Shown here: piece by piece, positions 45,246 to 53,727 of the stretch
How the letters are laid out: every line of letters begins with the position of its first letter
How positions within the stretch are numbered: the first letter of the stretch is position 1
NCBI GenBank assembly: GCA_002255935.1
Contig: NKIO01000007.1
Coordinates: 1-64,000, forward strand
Reading direction: 5' to 3'
Source of the DNA: Comamonadaceae bacterium PBBC2
GTDB lineage: Bacteria; Pseudomonadota; Gammaproteobacteria; Burkholderiales; Burkholderiaceae_C
Length of the DNA stretch: 64,000 bases
Notes under the pieces: model-generated
Told to the model about the DNA's origin: nothing
Databases searched by the model: none
Seen by the model: only the letters and a program-made list of their open reading frames with translations
Translations under genes and position numbers: made by a program

Positions 45246-46187
45246 TCAACTCGAACTTGCGGTGCTCACAAAATTCCTTGGGTTGAGAACTTCCTCGCCA
45301 CTCCAACGATAGGCAACCAATGGCCCGCCTTTGCCGGCGCTGTAGTCCACACACGCCATGCGTTCAGCCTGCAATGCTGGTTCACCCTGCATCCAATAGT
45401 GACCAAAGAACACTGGCTTCTTCTGGTCATAGCTGGGTTTGGAATACATCACATGCATGTCAGGCAACTTCGCCCTGTCCACGTCGGGCATCAATGCCAG
45501 GTCACGGTAGCTTGATGCCAGTTCATCCCACCATCGAACGCGGACATTGCGCCTCTCATGGCCGTCCTTATCATGGAACGTATACCCAGATGGCAAAGCT
45601 ACCTCCAGCCCTTTGGTAAGTCCTTCTACAGCCCTGAAGACCAAGTCATTGCTGCGACTTGCTCTAACCATCAGTTCAGGCGTCAGTGTGCGACCCTGTC
45701 CAAGCAGCGGCTCCAAATCCGTCATGTACCCATCGTGCCAACAGGCATGCACCACCCGCAGCCCTGGTAGGTCCAGCCACAACGGAAGCGTAAGGAACCA
45801 GTCGATGATTTCCGCGTGCAGGGGCGTCCCTTCGACTTCGGCAAGAAATGCACTGTGCTGATGACGATTCTTGCTTCCTAACTCGCCGTGTCGGGGGCGC
45901 AGGAAATGGCCACTATCTCCGCCAGCGGAGTCCGGCAGATGCCAGGCGATCGCATTGAACTCATGATTACCGAGGATGGCCATCGCACTGTCGGCTTCGA
46001 CCATGCCTCGTGCCAACCGGTAAACGTCGATTTGCCGAGGTCCCCGGTCAACGAAGTCACCGACAAAGATAGCCTTGCGGGTTGGATGCCGGTAGGCACC
46101 TAACATGTTGCGGTAGCCCATCGCCTGTAGCAGAGCCTCCAGCTTGTCTGCCTGCCCATGAACGTCACCAATAATGTCGTATTCCAT
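45246..46187 (-). CDS. Calcineurin-like metallophosphoesterase (Ap4A hydrolase/PrpE-like)
   Basis: 313 residues with all family metal motifs: GDVHG (7-11), GDFVDRGP (43-50), GNHE (73-76) and a later HACWHDG. The layout matches serine/threonine-phosphatase-like and ApaH/PrpE-type diadenosine tetraphosphatases, which split Np4N nucleotides or protein phosphates. It is divergent from a Nudix-type regulator (62 bases). The promoter on this strand, TTGCAC-17-TATAAT, is nearly consensus, and an AAGGTAGG site precedes the ATG. The partner suggests control by an ADP-ribose- or nucleotide-sensing repressor. Confidence 0.88.
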   Translation of the reverse strand: MEYDIIGDVHGQADKLEALLQAMGYRNMLGAYRHPTRKAIFVGDFVDRGPRQIDVYRLARGMVEADSAMAILGNHEFNAIAWHLPDSAGGDSGHFLRPRHGELGSKNRHQHSAFLAEVEGTPLHAEIIDWFLTLPLWLDLPGLRVVHACWHDGYMTDLEPLLGQGRTLTPELMVRASRSNDLVFRAVEGLTKGLEVALPSGYTFHDKDGHERRNVRVRWWDELASSYRDLALMPDVDRAKLPDMHVMYSKPSYDQKKPVFFGHYWMQGEPALQAERMACVDYSAGKGGPLVAYRWSGEEVLNPRNFVSTASSS

Positions 46188-46200
46188 TTTTCACCTACCT

Positions 46201-46250
46201 TAGTTGCATAATGACACTATTATAAACTAGTTAGTGGCAAAGTGCAACTA
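46201..46250. promoter_or_regulatory. Operator-promoter of the metallophosphoesterase / NrtR-like pair
   Basis: Outer arms TAGTTGCA (46201-46208) and TGCAACTA (46243-46250) are perfectly complementary. Inner arms TGACACTA and TAGTGGCA match but for one base. Minus-strand promoter elements -35 TTGCAC (46247-46242) and -10 TATAAT (46224-46219), spaced 17 bases, lie inside the repeat. A bound dimer would therefore block transcription. The right arm runs into the start codon of the plus-strand regulator, which has no Shine-Dalgarno sequence and may be leaderless. Confidence 0.68.
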
Positions 46251-46909
46251 TGGACGCAATTCGCAAGCTCTATCCCCTGGTGGGCGTTGACATCGCGTTA
46301 TTTAGCGTGGACGACGAACGACTGCAAGTTTTGCTGGTTAAACGGGTTCAGGAACCTGCTGCCAAGCAGTGGGCATTGCCCGGGGGAATGCTGAAACCAG
46401 ATCAAGATACCTCTTTGGAGGCAGCGGCCCGGCGGGTACTGGCGCACAAGGTCAGCGTTGAGCTGCCATTGGTCGAGGAGGTCTCCACATTCAGCGGACC
46501 GGACCGAGACCCGCGCGGCTGGTCTGTGTCGGTGCTGTTTTATGCGTTGCTGCCCAAAGACAAGGTCGACGCATTGGTCCGTAATAAGGTCGAAGCGCTT
46601 GAGTGGGCTGATGCCTCCGCGCCTGGTCACAGGATGGCATTTGACCACTCCAAACAACTTGCGGCGGCCGTACACAAATTGCGGGCCAAGGTGAAGTCGG
46701 GCAAGCTGCCGTTGCATCTCTTGCCTGAAAGATTCACGTTGTCCCAACTTCAGCGGAGTGTGGAGGTCATCCTAGGTCAGCCGCTTGATAAAAGTTCGTT
46801 TCGTCGACAGCTTAAAAGCTCTGCGGACCTTGTCCAGCTTGACGAATACGAACGCGGTGCACAGCGACCCGCTCAGCTTTTCAAGCCTAGTGAGGAATTT
46901 AGTTTCTGA
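46250..46909 (+). CDS. NrtR-like Nudix-related transcriptional regulator
   Basis: 219 residues. The N-terminal Nudix fold (LVGVDIALFSVDDERLQVLLVKR, split at residues 10-32, then WALPGG and a degenerate Nudix box SLEAAARRVLAHK lacking the REx2EE catalytic glutamates) is followed by a C-terminal winged helix (LLPERFTLSQLQRSVEVILG, SSFRRQLK). This is the architecture of NrtR, a repressor of NAD-metabolism genes that senses ADP-ribose. Degeneration of the catalytic box supports a regulatory role. It probably represses itself and the divergent metallophosphoesterase through the overlapping operator. Confidence 0.85.
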   Translation: MDAIRKLYPLVGVDIALFSVDDERLQVLLVKRVQEPAAKQWALPGGMLKPDQDTSLEAAARRVLAHKVSVELPLVEEVSTFSGPDRDPRGWSVSVLFYALLPKDKVDALVRNKVEALEWADASAPGHRMAFDHSKQLAAAVHKLRAKVKSGKLPLHLLPERFTLSQLQRSVEVILGQPLDKSSFRRQLKSSADLVQLDEYERGAQRPAQLFKPSEEFSF

Positions 46910-46966
46910 GTTCAGTCGCAATGAAGAGGACGGTGTAGTTGTACGCGGCTCTACAGGAATGTTCGC

Positions 46967-47006
46967 AAAAGATGGGGCGGTCTAGTAGCCGCATCGGCAC
47001 CATCTT
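46967..47006. terminator. Possible shared terminator between convergent genes
   Basis: AAGATGG / CCATCTT outer stem and GCGG / CCGC inner stem separated by a bulge, with a T run on each strand. It lies between the convergent NrtR-like and DUF6250-like genes. The bulge makes this uncertain. Confidence 0.35.
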
Positions 47007-47075
47007 ATTTGATAGTGTTCCGCTTTGGGTCGTTTCCGACCAGAGTTGCCTGGTCAACACTTGCCGGAATGGCTA

Positions 47076-47897
47076 TCAGTAATTTCCAGAATATGCAGCG
47101 GTACAGCCCAGCACCATGAAGTCGCGTATTTGAAAGCGACCCGTCATCGTGCGCAGCGCAAACCAACCCTTCAGGTAGGGCTGTGGGTCCGCATAGGCGA
47201 ACACCAGCGTGTCATTGGCCCACCATTGCAACGTGGTGGGGTCGCCCGCCGTGGCTTTGCGCGAAACGATACGAACCTGCACGGCCTTATGGGCATGCAG
47301 GCGCGTAGCATCGGTGAGCGCACCTGCGCGATCCTCGGCGCTGGCCGTGGCGGGGGTTGCATAGCCGCTGATCTGCGTGCGCGCGTCACTGCCGTCGTAG
47401 CGGCGCAGGCGGGTGCTGGTATTGCTGTTGGCCCCAAAGCCCACGTAGTACAAGCGTAGTGGGTTGTAAGACGCGAGCGCCGCATCACGCTGGGTCATGG
47501 TCGGATTGCCATCGGGCACGGTGCTGTCTTGCGCGTTCCAGAACATATTCAGGTCCGACACCCGCTGTGTGAAGCCTCCCGCGTTGATCGGTAAGGGCGT
47601 CGCCTGAAAGCGAACCTCGTAGTCACCGCGCAGCGGTGTGCGAAACCACAGCGTGGCTCCCAAGGGCTGTTCAAACTCCATCACGCCGTCTTGTGCCGTA
47701 ACGCGGCCCTTGGGGTCTTGCTGCTCGATCTGCCACTGCGCCAGGCCGTGCTGAAAGCCGTCGCCTGCGATGCGTTGCGGGGCAGCACCGTTGGCACAGT
47801 GCAATGCTGGCGCAATGCCCGCAGCCAAAACCTGGCAGCCAGGTACCAAGCACACAGCTAACAAGCACCGCCCAAAAAAAGTAGTCCATGCCTGCAT
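47076..47897 (-). CDS. Exported DUF6250-like protein of the rhamnogalacturonan operon
   Basis: 273 residues with a signal peptide (…VPGCQVLAA). The concanavalin-like beta-sandwich pattern includes GALWFRTPL-type strands, RVSDLNMFWNAQDS, YNPLRLYYVGFGANSNTSTR and WFALRTMTGRF. I recall DLN-x-FW followed by YY-x-G-x-G as typical of DUF6250/DUF1961 proteins, common beside PL9/PL11 lyases. It probably binds or processes RG-I sugars; no activity is established. Last gene of the seven-gene minus-strand operon. ATG at 47897 has GAGG upstream; a GTG at 47909 overlaps the preceding stop. Confidence 0.7.
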   Translation of the reverse strand: MQAWTTFFGRCLLAVCLVPGCQVLAAGIAPALHCANGAAPQRIAGDGFQHGLAQWQIEQQDPKGRVTAQDGVMEFEQPLGATLWFRTPLRGDYEVRFQATPLPINAGGFTQRVSDLNMFWNAQDSTVPDGNPTMTQRDAALASYNPLRLYYVGFGANSNTSTRLRRYDGSDARTQISGYATPATASAEDRAGALTDATRLHAHKAVQVRIVSRKATAGDPTTLQWWANDTLVFAYADPQPYLKGWFALRTMTGRFQIRDFMVLGCTAAYSGNY

Positions 47898-47905
47898 CGG
47901 GGGCC

Positions 47906-48745
47906 TCACGGGTTTGCTGTGGCCAAACGCCGCGCTATCCAGTCCAGAGCCAGCGTGGGCCAGGCCTGCTGCGAGCCTCCCAGCTCGCGCAGCGCAAAGC
48001 CGTGGGGTGCATCGTTGAAGATATGGGCATCGAGTTGCAGCCCCGCGTCACGCGCAGACCGAATGAAGTTCAGCGCATGCTCGATGGGGACGATGGCGTC
48101 ATGCAGGGCATAGGCCAGAAAGATGGGCATGGTGGGCAGGCCCTGTGGCTCGGCTGCCAAGCCAATAGGCCACGCGTTATAGAAGGCCTGTTTCTCCGGC
48201 GGCGGGAAATCAGGTTTGCCAACGGGTGCCTTGTAGTCGCGGTGGTTGGCATTGACTGGTGCGTACGCGATCAGCACGCCGCAGCCCTGTACCGCATGGT
48301 GTTGGCAACTCATCACACCGGCCAGGTGCCCACCCGAAGAGAGCCCCACATGCAGCAGCGGCAGTGGGGGCAGGGTGGCCAGATGGTCCAGCGCGCGCAG
48401 GCCGTCTTGCAGGGCAATGTCGAAGGGCCATGCGCTGCTGGGATCGTTGCCCTGCCCATTGCGCTGCCCCGGCAGCCGGTGCAGCAGCACATACGCATCG
48501 ATGCCCTGGCTGTTGAGCCAACGTGCAATCTCCACGCCCTCTTTGTCATGCACCAGTTGTAGGTAACCACCTCCCGCATAGACCAGGGCGCGGCCACGGG
48601 CTGTTGCAGATATTGGCATCGGCGCACGGTAGACATGCAACTCAGCCCGCGTGGGCTGTCGGCAAACGCGGTCGGGCCATGTGCCGTCGAGGCAGTTTGC
48701 TGCCCCCGCGCTCAGGGCAATGATTTCATCGGATTCAAAAATCAT
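47906..48745 (-). CDS. Alpha/beta hydrolase (carbohydrate esterase-like)
   Basis: 279 residues of the alpha/beta-hydrolase/acetylxylan-esterase-like group. YAGGGYLQLV supplies the oxyanion Gly-Gly-Gly, GLSSGGHLAG is the serine elbow, HDAIVPIEHA holds the Asp, and DAPHGFAL holds the His. No signal peptide with the ATG at 48745. Its start overlaps the GH2 gene end by 11 bases, so the two are translationally coupled. It may deacetylate imported RG-I oligosaccharides in the cytoplasm; the substrate is inferred from context. Confidence 0.8.
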   Translation of the reverse strand: MIFESDEIIALSAGAANCLDGTWPDRVCRQPTRAELHVYRAPMPISATARGRALVYAGGGYLQLVHDKEGVEIARWLNSQGIDAYVLLHRLPGQRNGQGNDPSSAWPFDIALQDGLRALDHLATLPPLPLLHVGLSSGGHLAGVMSCQHHAVQGCGVLIAYAPVNANHRDYKAPVGKPDFPPPEKQAFYNAWPIGLAAEPQGLPTMPIFLAYALHDAIVPIEHALNFIRSARDAGLQLDAHIFNDAPHGFALRELGGSQQAWPTLALDWIARRLATANP

Positions 48746-50639
48746 CGTATGACTTCTTGTTGGCTGTGAGTTCACGGTAGTGCCGGGCCAGCACGTCGAA
48801 AGCCAGCTTGCGCTGACCGGTTTCCGACAGCAGGCCCTTGCGGTTCCAGCCGTTCTGGAACACCGGGTGTTCACGGCGTGGGGAGCGAAAGTCCTTCAGC
48901 ACCCAGGGCGACAGGCCGCGCAGGTTGGGTATTGTTTCCAACATGGCCAGCGTCGCTCGGTAGTAGTCGGCCTGAAATTCTTCGGACCATTTGCGCGGTG
49001 TGCCGCTTGCATCGTGGTGCCCAGCCAGCGCATCGGCACCAAACTCGGAGGCGATCAAGGGTTTGTCGGTGGGCAGATCCCAGCGCAGTCCGGCCAGGTC
49101 TTTCAGTGTGTCATCGCCATACCAACCGGCATAGCTGTTGATGGCCATCACGTCCAGATACGGCAGCAGCGGGTCGGCGATGCGAATCGTGTTGCCTTCG
49201 CGCTTAACCAGCAGCGCAGCGCTGATCAGGCGGCCAGGGTCCAGCGCGCGCAAATCGGCTGCCAGTGCCGCATGGAAACGGGTGCGGTTCTCGGCCACCG
49301 GGGTCTCGTTGCCCACACTCCACAGCACCAGTGCCGCACGGTTTCGGTCGCGGTATACGGTCTCGGCCTGCATGCGCCGGGCTTTGTCTCGCACGGCGGG
49401 GTTGTCCCAGTCCACCGTCCAGTAGACGGGGATCTCGCTCCATACCAGCAGGCCCAGTTCGTCTGCCGCACGCAGCATGGTTTCGCTGTGCGGGTAATGC
49501 GAAAGACGCACGTAGTTGCCGCCCAAACCTTGTTTGACCTCGGTCAGCAGCGCGCGTGCGGCCGCCGCGTCGATGCGGCGGGCCGGGTTGGCACCCAACT
49601 CTTCTTCGTGCAGCGAGACGCCGCGTAGAAAAACGGGTTTGCCGTTGAGCAGAATCTCGTTGCCACGGACCGCGATGGTGCGAAAACCGATGCGGTCGTG
49701 CAGGTGATCCTGCGCACTGGCGAAATCAACCTGGTACAGCGTCGGCGCATCCGGCGACCAGCGCTTCAGGGCGTCGGGTGCGGGCAGGTCAAAGCGGGCC
49801 TCGCCCTGTGCATCGGTGTGCGCCGCAATCTGCAGGCCCAGGCTTGCGATGTGCAGCCGCACCGGCTGGTTGGCCGCTTGTGGACCATTGAGTTGCAGGC
49901 TGCCTTGCAAGCGGCCCGTCTGGGTCAGTTGCAGCGTTGCGTCGTCGATGAAGGTGGCGGGAGTGTGGATCAATCGCACGGGGCGGGTGATGCCGCCGTA
50001 CAAATCCCAGTCGGTGATTTCGCCAGGAATGGTTTGCGCATCGTGTTTGGAATCAACACCGACGACCAGGCGGTTGTCGCTGGCGCGCAGTTGCTCGGTT
50101 ACCTCCAGCACAAAGGGCGTGAAGCCGCCCTCGTGCTGGCCAATCTTGTGCCCGTTGAGGTAAACGTAGGCGCGGTAGTTAACCGCCTCAAAACGCAAAA
50201 AGCTGCGCTGACCAGCCTTGGGTGCGGCATCGAAGCGGCGTTGTAACCAGATCAGGCCGTCGTAGTAACGCAGCTCGGATGCTGCGGCGTTCCACGCGCC
50301 GGGAATCTCCATGGTCGGGCCACGGTCCAGGTCGAATTCGAAAAAGTCGGTGCCACCCTGGGCCTCGGCTGTGGCGATATCGACATCGCGATAGCGCTGC
50401 ATGCGCGACTTGGCAACCCAGCCATTGATGTCGTTCAGGCCGGTGCGGTACAGGTCTTTGGAGTAGGTCCAGCGGCCAGACAGATCGATGCTCTGTTCGC
50501 GGTTGGCCGCACCGGTTAACAGCAGCGCAGGGCGCAACTGCGGTTGTGACGGTGACGTTGGCGGCTCGGCCGTGTGAGCTGACCCTACTGAGAGAATTAG
50601 CGCAAGCGCCAGTACATATCGCGTTACGCAGCGCATCAT
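48735..50639 (-). CDS. Glycoside hydrolase family 2 (beta-galactosidase/beta-glucuronidase type)
   Basis: 634 residues with a signal peptide (…LILSVGSAHTA). Sugar-binding jelly roll first (NYRAYVYLNGHKIGQHEGGFTPF), then an immunoglobulin-like domain, then the TIM barrel (LLNGKPVFLRGVSLHEEE, NYVRLSHYPHSE). Acid/base Glu445 is in LWSVGNETP and nucleophile Glu532 in IASEFGADA, both intact. It probably removes beta-galactosyl or glucuronyl side groups from RG-I in the periplasm. The ATG at 50639 leaves 11 bases after rhaM. The gene overlaps the next esterase. Confidence 0.9.
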   Translation of the reverse strand: MMRCVTRYVLALALILSVGSAHTAEPPTSPSQPQLRPALLLTGAANREQSIDLSGRWTYSKDLYRTGLNDINGWVAKSRMQRYRDVDIATAEAQGGTDFFEFDLDRGPTMEIPGAWNAAASELRYYDGLIWLQRRFDAAPKAGQRSFLRFEAVNYRAYVYLNGHKIGQHEGGFTPFVLEVTEQLRASDNRLVVGVDSKHDAQTIPGEITDWDLYGGITRPVRLIHTPATFIDDATLQLTQTGRLQGSLQLNGPQAANQPVRLHIASLGLQIAAHTDAQGEARFDLPAPDALKRWSPDAPTLYQVDFASAQDHLHDRIGFRTIAVRGNEILLNGKPVFLRGVSLHEEELGANPARRIDAAAARALLTEVKQGLGGNYVRLSHYPHSETMLRAADELGLLVWSEIPVYWTVDWDNPAVRDKARRMQAETVYRDRNRAALVLWSVGNETPVAENRTRFHAALAADLRALDPGRLISAALLVKREGNTIRIADPLLPYLDVMAINSYAGWYGDDTLKDLAGLRWDLPTDKPLIASEFGADALAGHHDASGTPRKWSEEFQADYYRATLAMLETIPNLRGLSPWVLKDFRSPRREHPVFQNGWNRKGLLSETGQRKLAFDVLARHYRELTANKKSYDDF

Positions 50640-50650
50640 GGCTGTTCTCT

Positions 50651-50989
50651 TCAGTCGAAATGGAACATGGGCTGGAGCGTCCATTGCCGGGGCTTGTTGT
50701 CGGGCTCGACCTCCATCAGGTCGGCCATGTAGTCCCACCAGCGCCGCATCACCGGCTGCAGGGGCAGGGCGGTAAAACCAGCGTCATGGTCGGCACCGGG
50801 TCGACGTTTGAGCACGGCAAAGAGGCTGAGCGTGTCTTCATCCAAAAAGATGGAGTAGTCGTAAATGCCAGCGCCGCGCAGTGCCTCGGCCAGATCGGGC
50901 CAGAGCGTGTCATGGCGCTTTTTGTACTCCTCCACATGGCCGGGCTTGAGCTGCATCTTGAAGGCCAGGTTCTCGGCGGGGATGGTCAT
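50651..50989 (-). CDS. rhaM: L-rhamnose mutarotase
   Basis: 112 residues, close to E. coli RhaM (104). The family pattern includes FKMQLKPGHVEEYKKRHD, LWPDLAEALRGAGIYDYSIFLDEDT and the C-terminal MRRWWDYMADLM. It interconverts alpha- and beta-L-rhamnose so that the isomerase receives the correct anomer. ATG at 50989 overlaps the GH28 stop as ATGA. It sits inside the rhamnose/pectin operon between GH28 and GH2. Confidence 0.94.
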   Translation of the reverse strand: MTIPAENLAFKMQLKPGHVEEYKKRHDTLWPDLAEALRGAGIYDYSIFLDEDTLSLFAVLKRRPGADHDAGFTALPLQPVMRRWWDYMADLMEVEPDNKPRQWTLQPMFHFD

Positions 50990-52404
50990 AGTTGGTCCTG
51001 TTGTGCAAAGCTGAGTGACGATACATCGCGGCGGGCGCACTGTGCATCCACGCTAAAACTACCCACTGGCAAACCTTGCACGCTTAAGGGGCCGGGTGCT
51101 TCGGGCAGTTGCACCGTCTGGCCCTGTGCCAAAGTCAAGCAGGTGTCAAAAAAGCGCCAGGCGTGGGCATCGTGAATATGGCCACCCGCGTGCGCTTCGA
51201 TGTCAATATCCTTGAACGTGAAACGCTCCAGTGGTGCCTCGGGGAAGCCATCCACTTCAAACGCAGTGGACGCGCCGGTAGCGCGCAGTGCCGATATCTC
51301 TACATCCCGAAAGCGGGCCTTGCCAAGGGCCTCGGGCACCGGGGTTGCCAGCACGTGCCAGTGCGCGGGGATCGTGCCCTGGCTATCGCATTCGCCCGGC
51401 GGTATGGCGGCATAGCTGTAGCTGGGGTTCCAGTTCATCATCACGCGCAACACCACCGGCACGTTCACCATCGTGATGTCGTGCAGCCTAAGCCGCTCTC
51501 CAAAACCCCCACGGCTGCGGGCCGACTTGAACAAAATACCCACCGGTACTGGGTCTAGTACGGTGATGCCATGGACCTCGATATTGCGAAAGCCGCCGGA
51601 GGTTTCACTGCCAAAGGTCACACCGGCAGCGCCGTCACGCACGATGCAGTCGCGCACGATCACATCTTCGGTGCAGCGAGCCACGCGCAGGCCGTCGGCA
51701 TCGCGCCCGGCCTTGAAGCACAGGGCATCGTCGTTGACGGCAATGTCAGCATGCTGCACCAGCACGTGTTGCGAGGAATCAATGTCAATGCCGTCGGTGG
51801 ACGGGCCACGGCCATCTTCGTTGTTGCGGATGGTGACGCGGTCCACGCTCACATGCGTCGAGTAGCAAATGTGCAGGGTCCAGAAGCCCGAGCGGCGCAG
51901 CAGCAAGCCACCGCCAATGTGTACCCGCGTGGAGTTAAAGACTTGTAGCAAACGCGGGCGGCAGGCGTCGTAGTCAGAAGCCCAGCGCAGGCCGCGCGGC
52001 TCATAAGTCTGTCGCAGCGCCCAGTAGCTGTCCCAAAAGATTTTGCCGTTGCCGTCTATCGTGCCTTCGCCCGTGATGGCCACGTCGCTTTGTTCGTAGA
52101 CATTGACCAAGGCTGCGGGCCAGACCATCTCAATGCCCGCCACGCGGGTGGGTAGCACGGGATAGTCTTCAATACGCTTTGAGCCCATAAGCGTGACACC
52201 AGGATCCATACGCAGCGTGACACCGCTTTTAACAAACAGAGACCCGGTCAAGTAGGTGCCGGGCGCGAAGACAACGGTGCCGCCATCCGCCAACGCGGCG
52301 GCGTCTATGGCGCGCTGGATGGCGGCGGTGTTGAGGGTGGTGCCATCACCTACGGCACCGAAATCCCCCGCCTGAAAACTAGAGTCCGGCTCAGACGATT
52401 CCAC
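50986..52404 (-). CDS. Cytoplasmic glycoside hydrolase family 28 (polygalacturonase-like)
   Basis: 472 residues. Right-handed beta-helix starting FGAVGDGTTLNTAAIQRAID. Catalytic residues as in GH28: Asp204 in STDGIDID and Asp225-Asp226 in VNDDALCFKAG. The later GVTFGSETSGG and ILFKSARSRGG correspond to the usual GHG and RIK regions. No signal peptide, so it is predicted to act on imported oligogalacturonides or RG oligomers. The GTG at 52404 was chosen because GGAG lies about 10 bases ahead and it overlaps rhaI by 14 bases; a GTG at 52494 would overlap by about 100. It is flanked by rhaI and rhaM. Confidence 0.87.
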   Translation of the reverse strand: MESSEPDSSFQAGDFGAVGDGTTLNTAAIQRAIDAAALADGGTVVFAPGTYLTGSLFVKSGVTLRMDPGVTLMGSKRIEDYPVLPTRVAGIEMVWPAALVNVYEQSDVAITGEGTIDGNGKIFWDSYWALRQTYEPRGLRWASDYDACRPRLLQVFNSTRVHIGGGLLLRRSGFWTLHICYSTHVSVDRVTIRNNEDGRGPSTDGIDIDSSQHVLVQHADIAVNDDALCFKAGRDADGLRVARCTEDVIVRDCIVRDGAAGVTFGSETSGGFRNIEVHGITVLDPVPVGILFKSARSRGGFGERLRLHDITMVNVPVVLRVMMNWNPSYSYAAIPPGECDSQGTIPAHWHVLATPVPEALGKARFRDVEISALRATGASTAFEVDGFPEAPLERFTFKDIDIEAHAGGHIHDAHAWRFFDTCLTLAQGQTVQLPEAPGPLSVQGLPVGSFSVDAQCARRDVSSLSFAQQDQL

Positions 52405-53686
52405 TGCCGCTGGCTCCAGCCTTGGCGGGGCGTGCCACGGCGGCTTGGGCGCGGTAACCCGCAGCGCGGTAGCAGGCCACGGGGTCGGCTGCACCGCCGC
52501 TGCGCACGCGTGCCATGGCCAAAATGGCGCTCACGTCGGTGCGATAGGCGCGCTTCAGTGTTTGGGCGGCTTGCAATACGTCATTGCTTTCTTGGTGGCC
52601 CGCCAGCTCCTGGCGATTGACCAGGGCCGATTGCACAAACGCGCGCTGCACTTCGCTGGCGCTGCTCATCAGGCTTTCAATCGGGTCGGTCACATTGTGC
52701 GATTGGTCCAGCATGTACGAGGGCTTGAAGGACGCACCGTCGCGCTGGGCTGCATCGGCCAGTTCGTTGAAGACAAGGAACAGCTGGAAGGGGTTGATGC
52801 TGCCGGAGTCCAGATCGTCGTCGCCGTACTTGCTGTCATTGAAGTGGAAACCACCCAGCTTGCCGAACTGCGCCAGGCGCGCCACGATCATCTCGATATT
52901 GGTGTTGGGCGCGTGGTGGCCCAGGTCTACCAGGCACTTGGCTTTGGGGCCGAGCTCCGTGGCGCAGGCGTAGCTGGTGCCCCAGTCGGCAATGGTGGTG
53001 GCGTAAAAGGCAGGCTCAAAGAGCTTGTGCTCAATGAAGACTTGCCAATCGGCGGGCAGTGCGGCGTAGATGGACTTCATGCTGTCCAAGTAACGCTCTA
53101 GCGCACCGCGCAGATTGCTCTGGCCGGGGAAGTTGGCACCGTCGCCCACCCATACGGTCAGGCCCTTGGAGCCCAGCGCCTGGCCGAGTTGGATGCACTC
53201 GATGTTGTGCTCTACCGCTTGCGCCCGTGCAGCCGCGCTATTGGCGGTTAGGCTGCCAAACTTGTAGGTGTGGGCCTGATCGGCCTGGTCCTGAAAGGTA
53301 TTGGAGTTGACCAGATCGAAGCTCAGGCCCAGTGCGCTAGCTTCTTCGCGCAAGCCAGCAGCGTCGCTAGGTTGGTCCCAAGGGAAGTGCAACGACACGG
53401 TGGGCGTGGCTTGTGTGAGCTGGTTGATCACTGCACAGTCTTGCAGCTTCTCTTGCACATTGCGCGGCTCACCCAGGCCCGGAAAGCGCGCAAAGCGGGT
53501 GCCGCCCGTGCCCACACCCCAGCTGGGCAATGCCACTGCAAAAGTCTGAGCCTGCTGCGTGATCTGTTCAATATCCAGGCCGCGCCGCTGCAGCATGCCG
53601 CCCAGGGCCGCGTAGTCGGCGTCCAGGTTGGCGCGCAATGCGCCGTTGTGTTCGGCCACCAGGCCGGTGTCGATGGGGTAGTCCAT
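52391..53686 (-). CDS. rhaI: L-rhamnose isomerase (Pseudomonas stutzeri type)
   Basis: 431 residues, the usual length of the RhaI class, which differs from E. coli RhaA. TIM-barrel metal-binding residues are visible in VWVGDGANFPGQ, FIEHKLFEP, CLVDLGHHAPN and HFNDSKYGDDDLDSGS. It converts L-rhamnose to L-rhamnulose in the cytoplasm. A good AGGAGA ribosome site precedes the ATG. It is second in the operon, 41 bases after rhaEW. Confidence 0.95.
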   Translation of the reverse strand: MDYPIDTGLVAEHNGALRANLDADYAALGGMLQRRGLDIEQITQQAQTFAVALPSWGVGTGGTRFARFPGLGEPRNVQEKLQDCAVINQLTQATPTVSLHFPWDQPSDAAGLREEASALGLSFDLVNSNTFQDQADQAHTYKFGSLTANSAAARAQAVEHNIECIQLGQALGSKGLTVWVGDGANFPGQSNLRGALERYLDSMKSIYAALPADWQVFIEHKLFEPAFYATTIADWGTSYACATELGPKAKCLVDLGHHAPNTNIEMIVARLAQFGKLGGFHFNDSKYGDDDLDSGSINPFQLFLVFNELADAAQRDGASFKPSYMLDQSHNVTDPIESLMSSASEVQRAFVQSALVNRQELAGHQESNDVLQAAQTLKRAYRTDVSAILAMARVRSGGAADPVACYRAAGYRAQAAVARPAKAGASGSGIV

Positions 53687-53727
53687 TTTTTGTCTCCTAA
53701 CGCTTTTTGTTATCGGGTTTATCGGAT

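Noticed and set aside
43176..46909. Calling the island a DarTG-type or other named anti-phage system
   Set aside because: No DarT-like ADP-ribosyltransferase and no canonical DarG signature is visible; only the looser macro-like resemblance can be supported.
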